From: Nitrospinaceae bacterium
GTDB lineage: Bacteria; Nitrospinota; Nitrospinia; Nitrospinales; VA-1
Assembly (NCBI GenBank): GCA_029261675.1
Contig: JAJDBA010000113.1
Span: 1-15,014 of the forward strand
Reading direction: 5' to 3'
DNA length: 15,014 nt
The notes under the pieces were generated by a model, which was not told the origin of the DNA, did no database searches, and was given only the letters and a program-made list of their open reading frames with translations. Within the stretch, counting starts at the first letter, position 1. Every line of letters begins with the position of its first letter. The position numbers and the translations under genes were made by a program. Positions 7,874 through 14,763 of the stretch are shown here, one piece after another.

Positions 7874-7931
7874 TTTCATCAGTCCCTTCCCTCCCCCTCC
7901 TATTAACACATAGAGGAAGGGGCTGATGAAA
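7874..7931 (+). terminator. Long stem-loop after the receiver gene
   Basis: Arms 7874-7890 and 7915-7931 pair over 17 bases with a single T-G wobble, around a 24-base pyrimidine-rich loop. It starts 15 bases after the receiver stop codon and ends 90 bases before the kinase start. There is no run of T after the right arm, so it is not a textbook intrinsic terminator. It could be a terminator, an mRNA 3' stabiliser or a processing site that sets different levels of receiver and kinase. Confidence 0.55.
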
Positions 7932-8021
7932 AGTGCTTAATCAAAGAAGTAGGCATTGATTTAAGACAAAGAAAAAAGCTCAATCCATTCAGCCACGGCT
8001 ATGAATAGGAAGGATGTAAAA

Positions 8022-9308
8022 ATGGACCAAGACGCACACAAACAGCCATATCCAACAGACATTGAACAGGAGGTCAAAAGGCGAACCGAGGAATATAAAA
8101 TCCTTCATTCAATTACCCAAATATTACAATCCTCAGAGGGATTGGAAAATATGTTGAAAAAGGTTTTGACCACTCTAGTCGGATTCCAGGAACTGGAAGT
8201 CGAGCATAAAGCCGGGATATTTCTAGTGGATCCTGAAGAAAAAGTTCTACGACTTTTTTGTACCGTGGGAGAGTTTGGTGAAGAGTTTATGGAGAAAGAA
8301 AAAGTCATCCCATATGGAGCTTGCCTGTGTGGAAGAGCTGCGGTTTCCGGAGAGTTCCTAACCAGCAACAGTTGCTTTTCAGACGACAGACATGAGCACC
8401 GTTTTGACAACATGACGAATCATGGTCACTATATTGTCCCACTCAAAAGTGATGATCAAGTAATAGCTGTCCTCTTTCTATATACGGACGAGAATCCGCC
8501 CTGGTATATAAGGAACCATGAAATTTTAGTTTCCATCGGTGGCCTCATTGCGGGTTCCGTTGTTGCCCATAAAAGAGAACAGGAAATATATGAAAAAAAT
8601 ATTCAGCTCAGGGAATTGAATGAACTGAAGAATAAGTTCTTGGGAATTGCTTCGCACGACTTAAGGAATCCACTTTACCTGATCAAAACCTTCAGCGAAG
8701 TTTTAGAAGATGGAACCCTGGGAAAGGTAACCCAAAAGCAAAAAGAGAGTTTAAAAAAAATTTATAACGCTAGTCTCTTCATGCAAGGGCTCCTAGAAAA
8801 CCTTCTGGATATTTCTCAAATAGAAAGTGGGAAAATTGATATAAAAAAAGAACCACAAGATTTCAATGAGATTGCAAAGCAACAAATCGAATTGATTCAA
8901 TTATTAGCGGATAAAAAGAACATTCAAGTCCATTTTGACCCAGGTTCCTTGCCACCTGTTCCTTACGACAAACGGGCTATCAGTCAAGTTTTGGGGAATT
9001 TTATTGGCAATGCCGTTAAATTTTCACCGCCTGAAACCAAAGTGCTGGTAACAACAGAAAAACTCGATGATTCCATTCGGTTGTCGGTTCACGATGAAGG
9101 TCCGGGGCTCTCCAAAGAAGATCAGCAATTACTATTTCAAGAGTTTCAAACTTTGACCGCCCGTCCCACCGGAGGCGAAAAATCAACGGGGCTTGGCTTA
9201 GCGATCTGCAAAAAATTAATACATTTACATGACGGCAAGGTTGGCGTTTCCAGTGAGCTTGGTAAAGGTAGCACCTTTTATTTTTCAATTCCGCTTAACC
9301 AGGCTTAA
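8022..9308 (+). CDS. GAF-domain sensor histidine kinase
   Basis: A 428-residue soluble kinase with no membrane segment. A short charged helix (1-30) leads into a GAF domain (about 35-185), a linker helix, the HisKA dimerisation domain with H212 in ASHDLRNP, and a complete HATPase domain: N-box with NFIGNAVKFSPP (326-337), G1 DEGPG (358-362) and G2 TGLGL (389-393). The GAF domain carries a striking set of cysteines and histidines: C101 and C103 (CLCGRAA), C118, H124 and H126 (DDRHEH), and H134 and H136 (HGHY). They could bind a metal or respond to redox. I chose the ATG at 8022, because AGGAAGGA sits seven bases before it. An in-frame ATG at 8001 adds seven residues but has no ribosome-binding site. 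Confidence 0.9.
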   Translation: MDQDAHKQPYPTDIEQEVKRRTEEYKILHSITQILQSSEGLENMLKKVLTTLVGFQELEVEHKAGIFLVDPEEKVLRLFCTVGEFGEEFMEKEKVIPYGACLCGRAAVSGEFLTSNSCFSDDRHEHRFDNMTNHGHYIVPLKSDDQVIAVLFLYTDENPPWYIRNHEILVSIGGLIAGSVVAHKREQEIYEKNIQLRELNELKNKFLGIASHDLRNPLYLIKTFSEVLEDGTLGKVTQKQKESLKKIYNASLFMQGLLENLLDISQIESGKIDIKKEPQDFNEIAKQQIELIQLLADKKNIQVHFDPGSLPPVPYDKRAISQVLGNFIGNAVKFSPPETKVLVTTEKLDDSIRLSVHDEGPGLSKEDQQLLFQEFQTLTARPTGGEKSTGLGLAICKKLIHLHDGKVGVSSELGKGSTFYFSIPLNQA

Positions 9309-9338
9309 CTCAATATTTCTTTAACTTGCAGGTGTCTC

Positions 9339-10481
9339 TTGAATAACTTGACTGAAACTATTTTGATGAACCTACCCAGCGCGGTCTTAGTAGCGGACAC
9401 AAACAATAAAATTGTATTCGCCAATACGGCTTTCGGAAAACTATCCGGCGAGCGACACCAGGATTGGGTCGGAAAATTATTAAATGAAACGCTCTCAACC
9501 TTGGAAGGGCACTGGGAATACCTCGCTGACGAGTTTTCTAGTTCTCTCAATGGTGCTCGGGAAAAGAAACATTTGAAAATACGCAAAGAAAAACAAACAA
9601 CCAATTACAACCGTGATCCCTTAATTGCTCAATCTTCTGAATCCTCTAATTTTACACCGCCTTCGGTTATTACTTTTAAAGATGAAATTTTCACATATCG
9701 TATTTTTGATGCAGGAGTAAGTCGAGAAAATGAAATATTAAAAGGCCTGATACTGAACAATTTTACTGAGGAAAAAAACTTTTTAGATCGAATGACGCAA
9801 GCAGAAAATATTTCTTCACTTAAAACCCTTGCAGCAGGAATTTCTCATGAAATCGGTAACCCTCTACACTCGATACTCACTTTTTCAGAAGCCCTTTCCG
9901 AAGAACAAGAGGTGGATAAAATTCGAAATTATGCTGAAAAGATTGCGAAGAACTCAACTCGACTGGGAAAAGTTCTTTCTGATTTTTCTGGATATGTCCA
10001 GAAAGTAGAGCATGGACAAAAGGAGGAAGTCGGTATAACAGAAAGTATTCAAACAGCAATAAAATTTGCAACCCTGCCTTACCCCGGAAATAAAATTATT
10101 TTAGAAGAAAATTTCAAAAGTCTGCCAAACCTAATGGCAAACCCTGAAGAGATCCAGCAAATATTTTTCAACATCATCAACAATGCTTTTCAAGCAATGA
10201 AAGGCAATGGGAAGTTAAAGGTCTCCACGCAGGAAAATAAAAATTACCTGACAATAAAATTTGTAGATAACGGGCCTGGGATGCCAAAAGATATTGCGAG
10301 AAAAGCGTTCAATCCTTTTTTCACCACTAAAATGCAAGGTGAAGGAACAGGACTCGGGCTTAATATCACCCAGCGTCTGGTAGGGAAATATGGTGGAAAA
10401 ATTGAAATCCAATCACAAGAAGGTGAAGGAACAGAGGTATCCGTTTATTTTCCTAATCCTTCGACCTTACCCCTAGGGTAA
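9339..10481 (+). CDS. PAS-like sensor histidine kinase (NtrB-type)
   Basis: A 380-residue soluble kinase. Residues 5-150 form a PAS-like sensor region (opening LPSAVLVADTNNKIVFAN), interrupted by a polar stretch at about 75-108. The phospho-acceptor is H170 in GISHEIGNPLHS, the H-E-x-x-N-P form of NtrB-type kinases. The ATPase domain has the N-box IINNAFQAM (279-287), DNGPGM (310-315), the NPFFTTK stretch (325-331) and GTGLGL (336-341). No receiver or transmitter extension follows. The start is TTG at 9339, with AGGTG five bases upstream. An in-frame ATG at 9366 would remove nine residues and has no ribosome-binding site. It lies 30 bases after the GAF kinase and 38 before the DUF4399 gene, so the three may be cotranscribed. 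Confidence 0.9.
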   Translation: MNNLTETILMNLPSAVLVADTNNKIVFANTAFGKLSGERHQDWVGKLLNETLSTLEGHWEYLADEFSSSLNGAREKKHLKIRKEKQTTNYNRDPLIAQSSESSNFTPPSVITFKDEIFTYRIFDAGVSRENEILKGLILNNFTEEKNFLDRMTQAENISSLKTLAAGISHEIGNPLHSILTFSEALSEEQEVDKIRNYAEKIAKNSTRLGKVLSDFSGYVQKVEHGQKEEVGITESIQTAIKFATLPYPGNKIILEENFKSLPNLMANPEEIQQIFFNIINNAFQAMKGNGKLKVSTQENKNYLTIKFVDNGPGMPKDIARKAFNPFFTTKMQGEGTGLGLNITQRLVGKYGGKIEIQSQEGEGTEVSVYFPNPSTLPLG

Positions 10482-10519
10482 GTCATTTCCAAAACCCTCT
10501 CTAATTTAGGAGAACTATT

Positions 10520-10930
10520 ATGAAAAAATTAAGTCTGATTTTATCTCTCTCACTGATTCTCGGTCTGTTCGCTTCCAGCTCTTTTGCAGATAGCTACCGT
10601 TCAGTGACCATTTCTCACCCCGAAGATGGAGCAACTGTTTCCAGTCCCCTAAAAGTTTGCATGAAACCGTGGGGAGTTGTGTTTGAACCCGCTAAAAATG
10701 GTGTGAATGAAGGAAGGGGCCACAATCACATTCTCGTGGACGTTGAGCTGCCTGATCTAAGCAAGCCCATCCCAAAAAATTCCAATCATATTCATATGGG
10801 TGATGGTTCTTCGTGTAAAACCATCAAGCTTTCATCCGGTAATCATACTATTCGAACTCTTTTCGGAATGGGAAATCACATCCCTTACAATCCGCCTTTG
10901 ACGGACACCATAAAGGTAACAGTAAGATAA
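10520..10930 (+). CDS. Exported DUF4399 protein
   Basis: A 136-residue exported protein. A typical signal peptide (residues 1-23, ending SSSFA) precedes a single small beta-rich domain. The conserved stretches GRGHNHILVDVELP and HIHMGDGSS, followed by the SGNHTIRTLFGMGNH segment, match the DUF4399 family. That family has no established function. The clustered histidines could bind a metal, which is inference. Two cysteines (C47 and C98) could form a disulfide in the periplasm. TAGGAG sits seven bases before the ATG. It lies between the kinases and the cytochromes and is followed by a perfect 14-bp stem-loop, so it probably ends the kinase transcript. Confidence 0.8.
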   Translation: MKKLSLILSLSLILGLFASSSFADSYRSVTISHPEDGATVSSPLKVCMKPWGVVFEPAKNGVNEGRGHNHILVDVELPDLSKPIPKNSNHIHMGDGSSCKTIKLSSGNHTIRTLFGMGNHIPYNPPLTDTIKVTVR

Positions 10931-10936
10931 AACAAT

Positions 10937-10977
10937 CTTTCACTGGGGAGAAAAATAAAGCAGCTCCCCAGTGAAAG
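10937..10977 (+). terminator. Perfect 14-bp stem-loop after the DUF4399 gene
   Basis: CTTTCACTGGGGAG (10937-10950) pairs without mismatch with 10964-10977 around an A-rich 13-base loop. It starts six bases after the stop codon. The following bases (CATTCTCTTTC) are pyrimidine-rich but not a clean T run. It is most likely a terminator separating the kinase/DUF4399 unit from the cytochromes. Confidence 0.6.
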
Positions 10978-11024
10978 CATTCTCTTTCAAGATTGAATTA
11001 GCTTAAGGGGCATAAGATCTCACT

Positions 11025-11690
11025 ATGAAAAACTTAAATAGTTTGAAAAGTTTTCCAATTATATTTTTCGTTCTCTTAGGAATACTGTGGGTATTTTTGG
11101 GTCCTGCTGCAGCCAATGAAACTCAAATTGATTTAAACAGTGGCTTATTAACAAAACCTGAAACCCAGGGAGTCCTTATTCTCGCTCAGGGAAGGGGTCA
11201 TATGGGCGGCTGCGATAGAGAAAGGCATCACGATTCCGGAGATTGCAGGCGAGGTGGAATGAACCATAGACGAGGTATGGGGCATGGAATGAGGCACGGT
11301 ATGGGACGGGGTCCCGGTTTGGATGGAGAAGCGCAATGTCCACAACCAAGATCCACAGCCAAGGCACCCGAGATTCTATACAATAAAGCCAATCCTATCG
11401 AAAACACATTGGACAATATTGAAAAAGGCCGTTTGCTTTTTCAACTAGATGCACAGCCGACATGCACAGTATGTCACGGGTCAGGCAATGGACTAGGCAT
11501 GATGAGTGGTGGCTTGAATCCTTCACCAAGAAACTTTATGTGTAAAGAAACTATGGAGAGTATCTCCGACGGTCAATTGTTTTGGATAATCAAAAATGGT
11601 TCTAGGGAAACCGCGATGCCAGCTTTTTCTGACTTAAATGATGAACAGATATGGGAACTTATCCTGTTTATTCGCCAATTGGCCGATTAA
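11025..11690 (+). CDS. Mono-haem c-type cytochrome with a Met/His/Gly-rich arm
   Basis: A 221-residue exported cytochrome. An uncleaved or cleaved signal helix (about 9-31, ending GPAAA) is followed by a spacer. Then comes a low-complexity arm (56-98) rich in glycine, arginine, histidine and methionine, with repeated GMGHGM and GMRHGM units plus C63 and C74. The haem domain (103-221) has CTVCH (C147, C150, H151) and the likely axial methionine M198 (ETAMPAF). Two further cysteines, C105 (CPQ) and C173 (RNFMC), match positions in its two paralogues. DGQLFWIIKNGS and FIRQL near the end are the shared family signature. Ribosome-binding sequence is weak (AAGGGG, about 15 bases away). The role is periplasmic electron transfer; the partner is unknown. 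The arm could bind copper or another soft metal. Confidence 0.88.
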   Translation: MKNLNSLKSFPIIFFVLLGILWVFLGPAAANETQIDLNSGLLTKPETQGVLILAQGRGHMGGCDRERHHDSGDCRRGGMNHRRGMGHGMRHGMGRGPGLDGEAQCPQPRSTAKAPEILYNKANPIENTLDNIEKGRLLFQLDAQPTCTVCHGSGNGLGMMSGGLNPSPRNFMCKETMESISDGQLFWIIKNGSRETAMPAFSDLNDEQIWELILFIRQLAD

Positions 11691-11705
11691 TAAGGGATTT
11701 CAGAT

Positions 11706-12161
11706 ATGCACAGAAGACAAGTAAAAAATATTAAGGTAATAGCAATTCTTTCATTTTTAATTTTGGTGTGGATTTCATCTATACCAGCGGCATATGCGAA
11801 TTGCCCACAAGCACGAAAAACCATAACTGCTCCAGCTAAGTTTCTTAAACTTAAAAATCCTCTTCCTTTGAATTCCAAAAACTTAAGGTCAGGGAAAAAA
11901 TTATTTAATGGGCAGGCCAGGCCCATTGCATGCGCAACTTGCCATGGGATAAAGGGTAATGGCAAGGAAGATCCAGACTTTGAAAGCACGCCATCTGCCA
12001 GAAACTTTACTTGCACAAAAACGATGGAAGCATTACCGGATGGTCAGTTGTTTTGGATCATAAAAAATGGTTCTAAAAACACATCCATGTTTGCGTTTTC
12101 GGACTTGTCAGACAACCAAGTCTGGCAATTGGTTCATTACATTCGTCAATTTTCAAAATAG
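11706..12161 (+). CDS. Mono-haem c-type cytochrome
   Basis: A 151-residue exported cytochrome. The signal peptide (1-31, ending AAYA) leaves a mature protein that starts at or near C33 (CPQ). The haem site is CATCH (C76, C79, H80). The likely axial ligand is M128 in NTSMFAF, 48 residues after the haem histidine. An extra cysteine, C103 (RNFTC), sits 23 residues after that histidine. The last helix has VWQLVHYIRQF. It is nearly the same domain as the C-terminal domain of the tetra-haem protein and the haem domain of the upstream cytochrome. AAGGGA lies eight bases before the ATG. It starts 15 bases after the previous gene, so the two are cotranscribed. The Cys after the signal peptide does not sit in a proper lipobox, so I do not call it a lipoprotein. 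Confidence 0.9.
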   Translation: MHRRQVKNIKVIAILSFLILVWISSIPAAYANCPQARKTITAPAKFLKLKNPLPLNSKNLRSGKKLFNGQARPIACATCHGIKGNGKEDPDFESTPSARNFTCTKTMEALPDGQLFWIIKNGSKNTSMFAFSDLSDNQVWQLVHYIRQFSK

Positions 12162-12228
12162 CATGGTAGCGATGAGAAAACATACTCAATAATACAAGTA
12201 GGCTATCAACTCATCAGGAATTTTAGTT

Positions 12229-13656
12229 ATGAATAACTATTTCAAAAAATTAAAAATAGGATACCTATTGCCATTTTCTGTTCTGGTCTACTTCATTTTT
12301 TCTCCAGACACACTATTTGCCGCAAGTGTTGATGCGGGGGAAAAATTGGTGGACAAAAAATGTGTCCCCTGTCATCGATTTTCGGGTGAAGCAAAATCCC
12401 GTTTTACCCTTAAGGCTCCTGATCTCATGTGGGGAGGAAATAAATATAAAATCAGTTGGCTCACAGACTTCCTCCAAGGTAAAGAAAAGCTCCTTTATCT
12501 AAAAAACTATCGTTGGGATCAAACACGGAAACCGAAAAAGCATCTGGTGCTTTCAAAAGATGATGCTCAGTCAATCGCTAAATATTTCACCAAAAGTTTG
12601 ATAGACCCCAGAGTAAAAAAAGAGGCATTAGATCTTTCCCGCTTTACGCAAATGGAGGGCACTCTTGGTGAACAAATATTCAAAGAGCATTCTTGCGGTG
12701 CCTGTCACCAGATTAACGATGGGGAAAAACTTGTAGGTGGTCAGCAGAGTACCTCTTTTGTAAATGCAGGCAAACGTTACAATGTTGACTGGGTTTATAG
12801 GTTTAACTCACATCCACCCGATTTTGCTCCGCATAGCGGTGAGTTTGTTGCAGATGTAAGCCAGGAGGGTTTGCGTTTTGTTACCGGATACATCATGACC
12901 TTGGGAGTCGATGACTTCAAGTTCTATGAACCTTGGGAAGACATTTTTTTTAAAAGCGCTCGTGCGGATCGAGGAAAACAAATCTATAAAGAATACTGCT
13001 CGCAATGTCATGGCGCCACAGGGAAGGGGGATGGTCCTGCGGCTTCAGACCTCAAACCGAATCCAGCTATTCACGCAAATATGGCTTTAAATAAAGAACC
13101 AGAAGACTATCTCTACAATGTCGTTTATTACGGCGGTAAAGCGGTTGGAAAGTCTCCTTACATGCCCTATTGGGGACTAACGCTCAAGCCACAAGGCGTA
13201 GCAGATGTTATTGCCTATATGAAAAAAACTTTTAAAGGCCCTTCCCTAGAAGTCAAATCAGAACAGGCGGCCAATGGTTCAAGTCAGCCGGGTCTTTGCC
13301 CGCAACTGCGTAAAACCTCCCAAGCGCCTGGAGATATTCACAAATTAAAGAACCCTCTAGAACCCAGCAAAAGAAACATTAAAAAGGGAAAACTCTATTT
13401 TACTCAAAAAGCAAAGCCGCTTGCTTGCAAGCATTGTCATGGTCTAAAAGGCGATGGCAAAGGGTCAAAATCTTTTAACATGGTGCCTCCGCCACGAAAC
13501 TTTACCTGCGCTGCAACAATGAAAGATATTACCGATGGCCAGATGTTCTGGATTATCAAAAACGGTTCACCCAACACCGAAATGCAAGCGTACAACACCA
13601 CGAAAGATAAAAGTATTTGGCAAATGATTCTTTATATCCGACAACTGGCTCAATAA
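12229..13656 (+). CDS. Tetra-haem c-type cytochrome, multidomain
   Basis: A 475-residue exported protein with four cytochrome c domains. A signal peptide ends near residue 32 (LFAA). Haem sites are CVPCH (45-49), CGACH (156-160), CSQCH (257-261) and CKHCH (400-404). Candidate axial methionines are M67 (PDLMWGG), M312 (SPYMPYWG) and M452 (NTEMQAY); none is obvious for the second haem. Domain 1 reappears in the truncated gene at the right edge. Domain 4 (about 355-475), with extra cysteines C357 and C427, is a paralogue of the two mono-haem cytochromes just upstream. A Ser/Gln/Gly-rich linker (about 336-356) joins it to domain 3. AGGAA lies eight bases before the ATG. The layout suggests an electron wire between periplasmic carriers; no catalytic subunit is visible. 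Confidence 0.9.
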   Translation: MNNYFKKLKIGYLLPFSVLVYFIFSPDTLFAASVDAGEKLVDKKCVPCHRFSGEAKSRFTLKAPDLMWGGNKYKISWLTDFLQGKEKLLYLKNYRWDQTRKPKKHLVLSKDDAQSIAKYFTKSLIDPRVKKEALDLSRFTQMEGTLGEQIFKEHSCGACHQINDGEKLVGGQQSTSFVNAGKRYNVDWVYRFNSHPPDFAPHSGEFVADVSQEGLRFVTGYIMTLGVDDFKFYEPWEDIFFKSARADRGKQIYKEYCSQCHGATGKGDGPAASDLKPNPAIHANMALNKEPEDYLYNVVYYGGKAVGKSPYMPYWGLTLKPQGVADVIAYMKKTFKGPSLEVKSEQAANGSSQPGLCPQLRKTSQAPGDIHKLKNPLEPSKRNIKKGKLYFTQKAKPLACKHCHGLKGDGKGSKSFNMVPPPRNFTCAATMKDITDGQMFWIIKNGSPNTEMQAYNTTKDKSIWQMILYIRQLAQ

Positions 13657-13660
13657 ATTC

Positions 13661-13678
13661 TGTAGTAGTTCGACTACA
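13661..13678. promoter_or_regulatory. Palindromic operator candidate, copy 2
   Basis: TGTAGT-AGTTCG-ACTACA, six-base arms around a six-base spacer, followed by AA as in copy 1 at 7228-7247. It lies four bases after the tetra-haem stop and 141 bases before the next gene. A -10-like TAGAAT (13703-13708) without a -35 box lies downstream, so the palindrome would be centred near -45. That suits an activator. A further TTGTAG half-site lies at 13714-13719. A weak RNA hairpin is the alternative reading. Confidence 0.55.
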
Positions 13679-13819
13679 AAAATAGTTAAGAACCTACCTC
13701 ATTAGAATAGTGGTTGTAGCGATTACTTATTTCCTTCACGTTCTTTATATTGGATTTATGAATTGGATGAGGAAAATCCAATTTTTAGAACTTACAATCT
13801 TTTTAAGAAAAGAGGAAAC

Positions 13820-14341
13820 ATGAACAAAATTCTAAAACTTAACCCATATTTTTCAGCATTTCTAATTATAGCTGGCTTCCTGATTCCTTTGAATAGCTCA
13901 GTCGAAGCTTCGACCTCAAGCAACCCTGAAAAAGAATTGGCTGCCCTCAAAAAAGAGTTTGAACCCGTTCTAAAGCTAAAGGGAAATGCAAAGAAAGAAA
14001 TCAACGCGATCGCAAACCTGTTTGCCCCAGGCTCCAAAATTGCGGCGATCGACATTACCAAAGCAAGCGGGGAGTATTGCATGTTGGAAACCGTTACGAA
14101 GCATAATATGACTCACTATTCTTCTCATCCAGAAAACACTCATGAGGACATTGTGTATTACCTTAATCCAAAAACATTTATTGAAAATGGTTTGGATGTT
14201 AGCAAGTTACCAAGACAGCCTAAAAAGCTTGGAGAAATGGTTCCTCTGCAATGGTATTTCTACGATGGCACCTATGTAGAACCACACCAAGGAGCTCAAA
14301 TGAATAAAGAGTTCGTCATTATGACGATCAATGTTAAATAA
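13820..14341 (+). CDS. Exported protein of unknown function
   Basis: I do not recognise this 173-residue protein. It has a clear signal peptide (1-30, hydrophobic core FSAFLIIAGFLIPL, ending SVEA), a charged helical stretch (36-66), then a mixed domain rich in histidine and aromatic residues: H95, H99, H103 and H108 lie close together, with C87 nearby and H156 near the end. There is no CxxCH, so it is not a c-type cytochrome or cytochrome P460 by sequence. The histidines suggest a metal or haem-b site, which is speculation. I chose the ATG at 13820: GAGG precedes it and the signal peptide then sits at the very N-terminus. A TTG at 13763 is in frame but would bury the signal. It lies behind the second palindrome. 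Confidence 0.75.
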   Translation: MNKILKLNPYFSAFLIIAGFLIPLNSSVEASTSSNPEKELAALKKEFEPVLKLKGNAKKEINAIANLFAPGSKIAAIDITKASGEYCMLETVTKHNMTHYSSHPENTHEDIVYYLNPKTFIENGLDVSKLPRQPKKLGEMVPLQWYFYDGTYVEPHQGAQMNKEFVIMTINVK

Positions 14342-14361
14342 ATTTAAAAAGGAGATTCGCC

Positions 14362-14571
14362 ATGACACATTGCAACGTTGGATCTACAGATCGTGCTCTT
14401 AGGTTAGTAGTAGGAATAGTTTTAATGGGCTATGGAACTTACACTGCTGGAACTATGGGGACTGTAATGGTCGTTGTAGGGCTGATTCCTTTAATCACTG
14501 GTTTGGTGGGAAAATGCCCTGCTTACTCCCTTCTCAAAATTAACACCTGTCGAACCAACCACCCCATTTAA
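14362..14571 (+). CDS. DUF2892 (YgaP-like) small inner-membrane protein
   Basis: A 69-residue membrane protein with two hydrophobic helices (about 14-30 and 32-50). The opening NVGSTDRALR, the glycine-rich helices and the LVGKCPAYSLLKI segment with a second cysteine in NTC are the signature of DUF2892, found as the membrane part of YgaP and as free-standing proteins. Function is not established; in YgaP it accompanies a rhodanese domain, and the conserved cysteines (C52, C63) hint at sulfur or redox chemistry. No rhodanese is adjacent. AAGGAG seven to eight bases before the ATG supports the start. It follows the unknown exported protein by 20 bases and is probably cotranscribed with it. Confidence 0.85.
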   Translation: MTHCNVGSTDRALRLVVGIVLMGYGTYTAGTMGTVMVVVGLIPLITGLVGKCPAYSLLKINTCRTNHPI

Positions 14572-14580
14572 TTGGCCGAT

Positions 14581-14763
14581 ATGATGAATAATTTAATAAG
14601 TAAAAATATCTTATGTAATAAGGCAGTCAATAGGATCAGGAACCTACTTTCAGGGGATCCTGGTCACTATAAGGGCTTCGAGAAAGTAATAACTGGAGAA
14701 GAAGCATGGGGCACCATTCATTTTATCAAAACCTTTGGTGGAGAAAAAACCGATGACAAGTAA
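14581..14763 (+). CDS. Small doubtful ORF, perhaps a cytochrome remnant
   Basis: A 60-residue frame opening with tandem ATG codons at 14581 and 14584, nine bases after the DUF2892 stop and in the same frame. No ribosome-binding site precedes it. The C-terminal half (GEEAWGTIHFIKTFGGE) resembles the last helix of class I cytochromes c, but there is no CxxCH and no signal peptide. Its end overlaps the next gene by 11 bases in another frame. It could be a small protein, a decayed cytochrome tail, or chance. Confidence 0.35.
   Translation: MMNNLISKNILCNKAVNRIRNLLSGDPGHYKGFEKVITGEEAWGTIHFIKTFGGEKTDDK

Noticed and set aside
10993..11018. TTGAAT / TAAGAT promoter for the first cytochrome
   Set aside because: The spacer is 14 bases, too short for a sigma-70 promoter.
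11706..11810. Lipoprotein signal on the second cytochrome (Cys right after the signal peptide)
   Set aside because: The bases before the Cys encode AAYAN, not a lipobox; the Cys is better explained by the conserved CPQ motif of the haem domain.
12170..12215. Inverted repeat GATGAG...CTCATC between the second mono-haem and tetra-haem genes
   Set aside because: Only six bases per arm with a 34-base loop and no T run; expected by chance in a gap of this kind.
13820..14341. Cytochrome P460 annotation for the exported protein
   Set aside because: Size and context fit, but there is no CxxCH haem motif.
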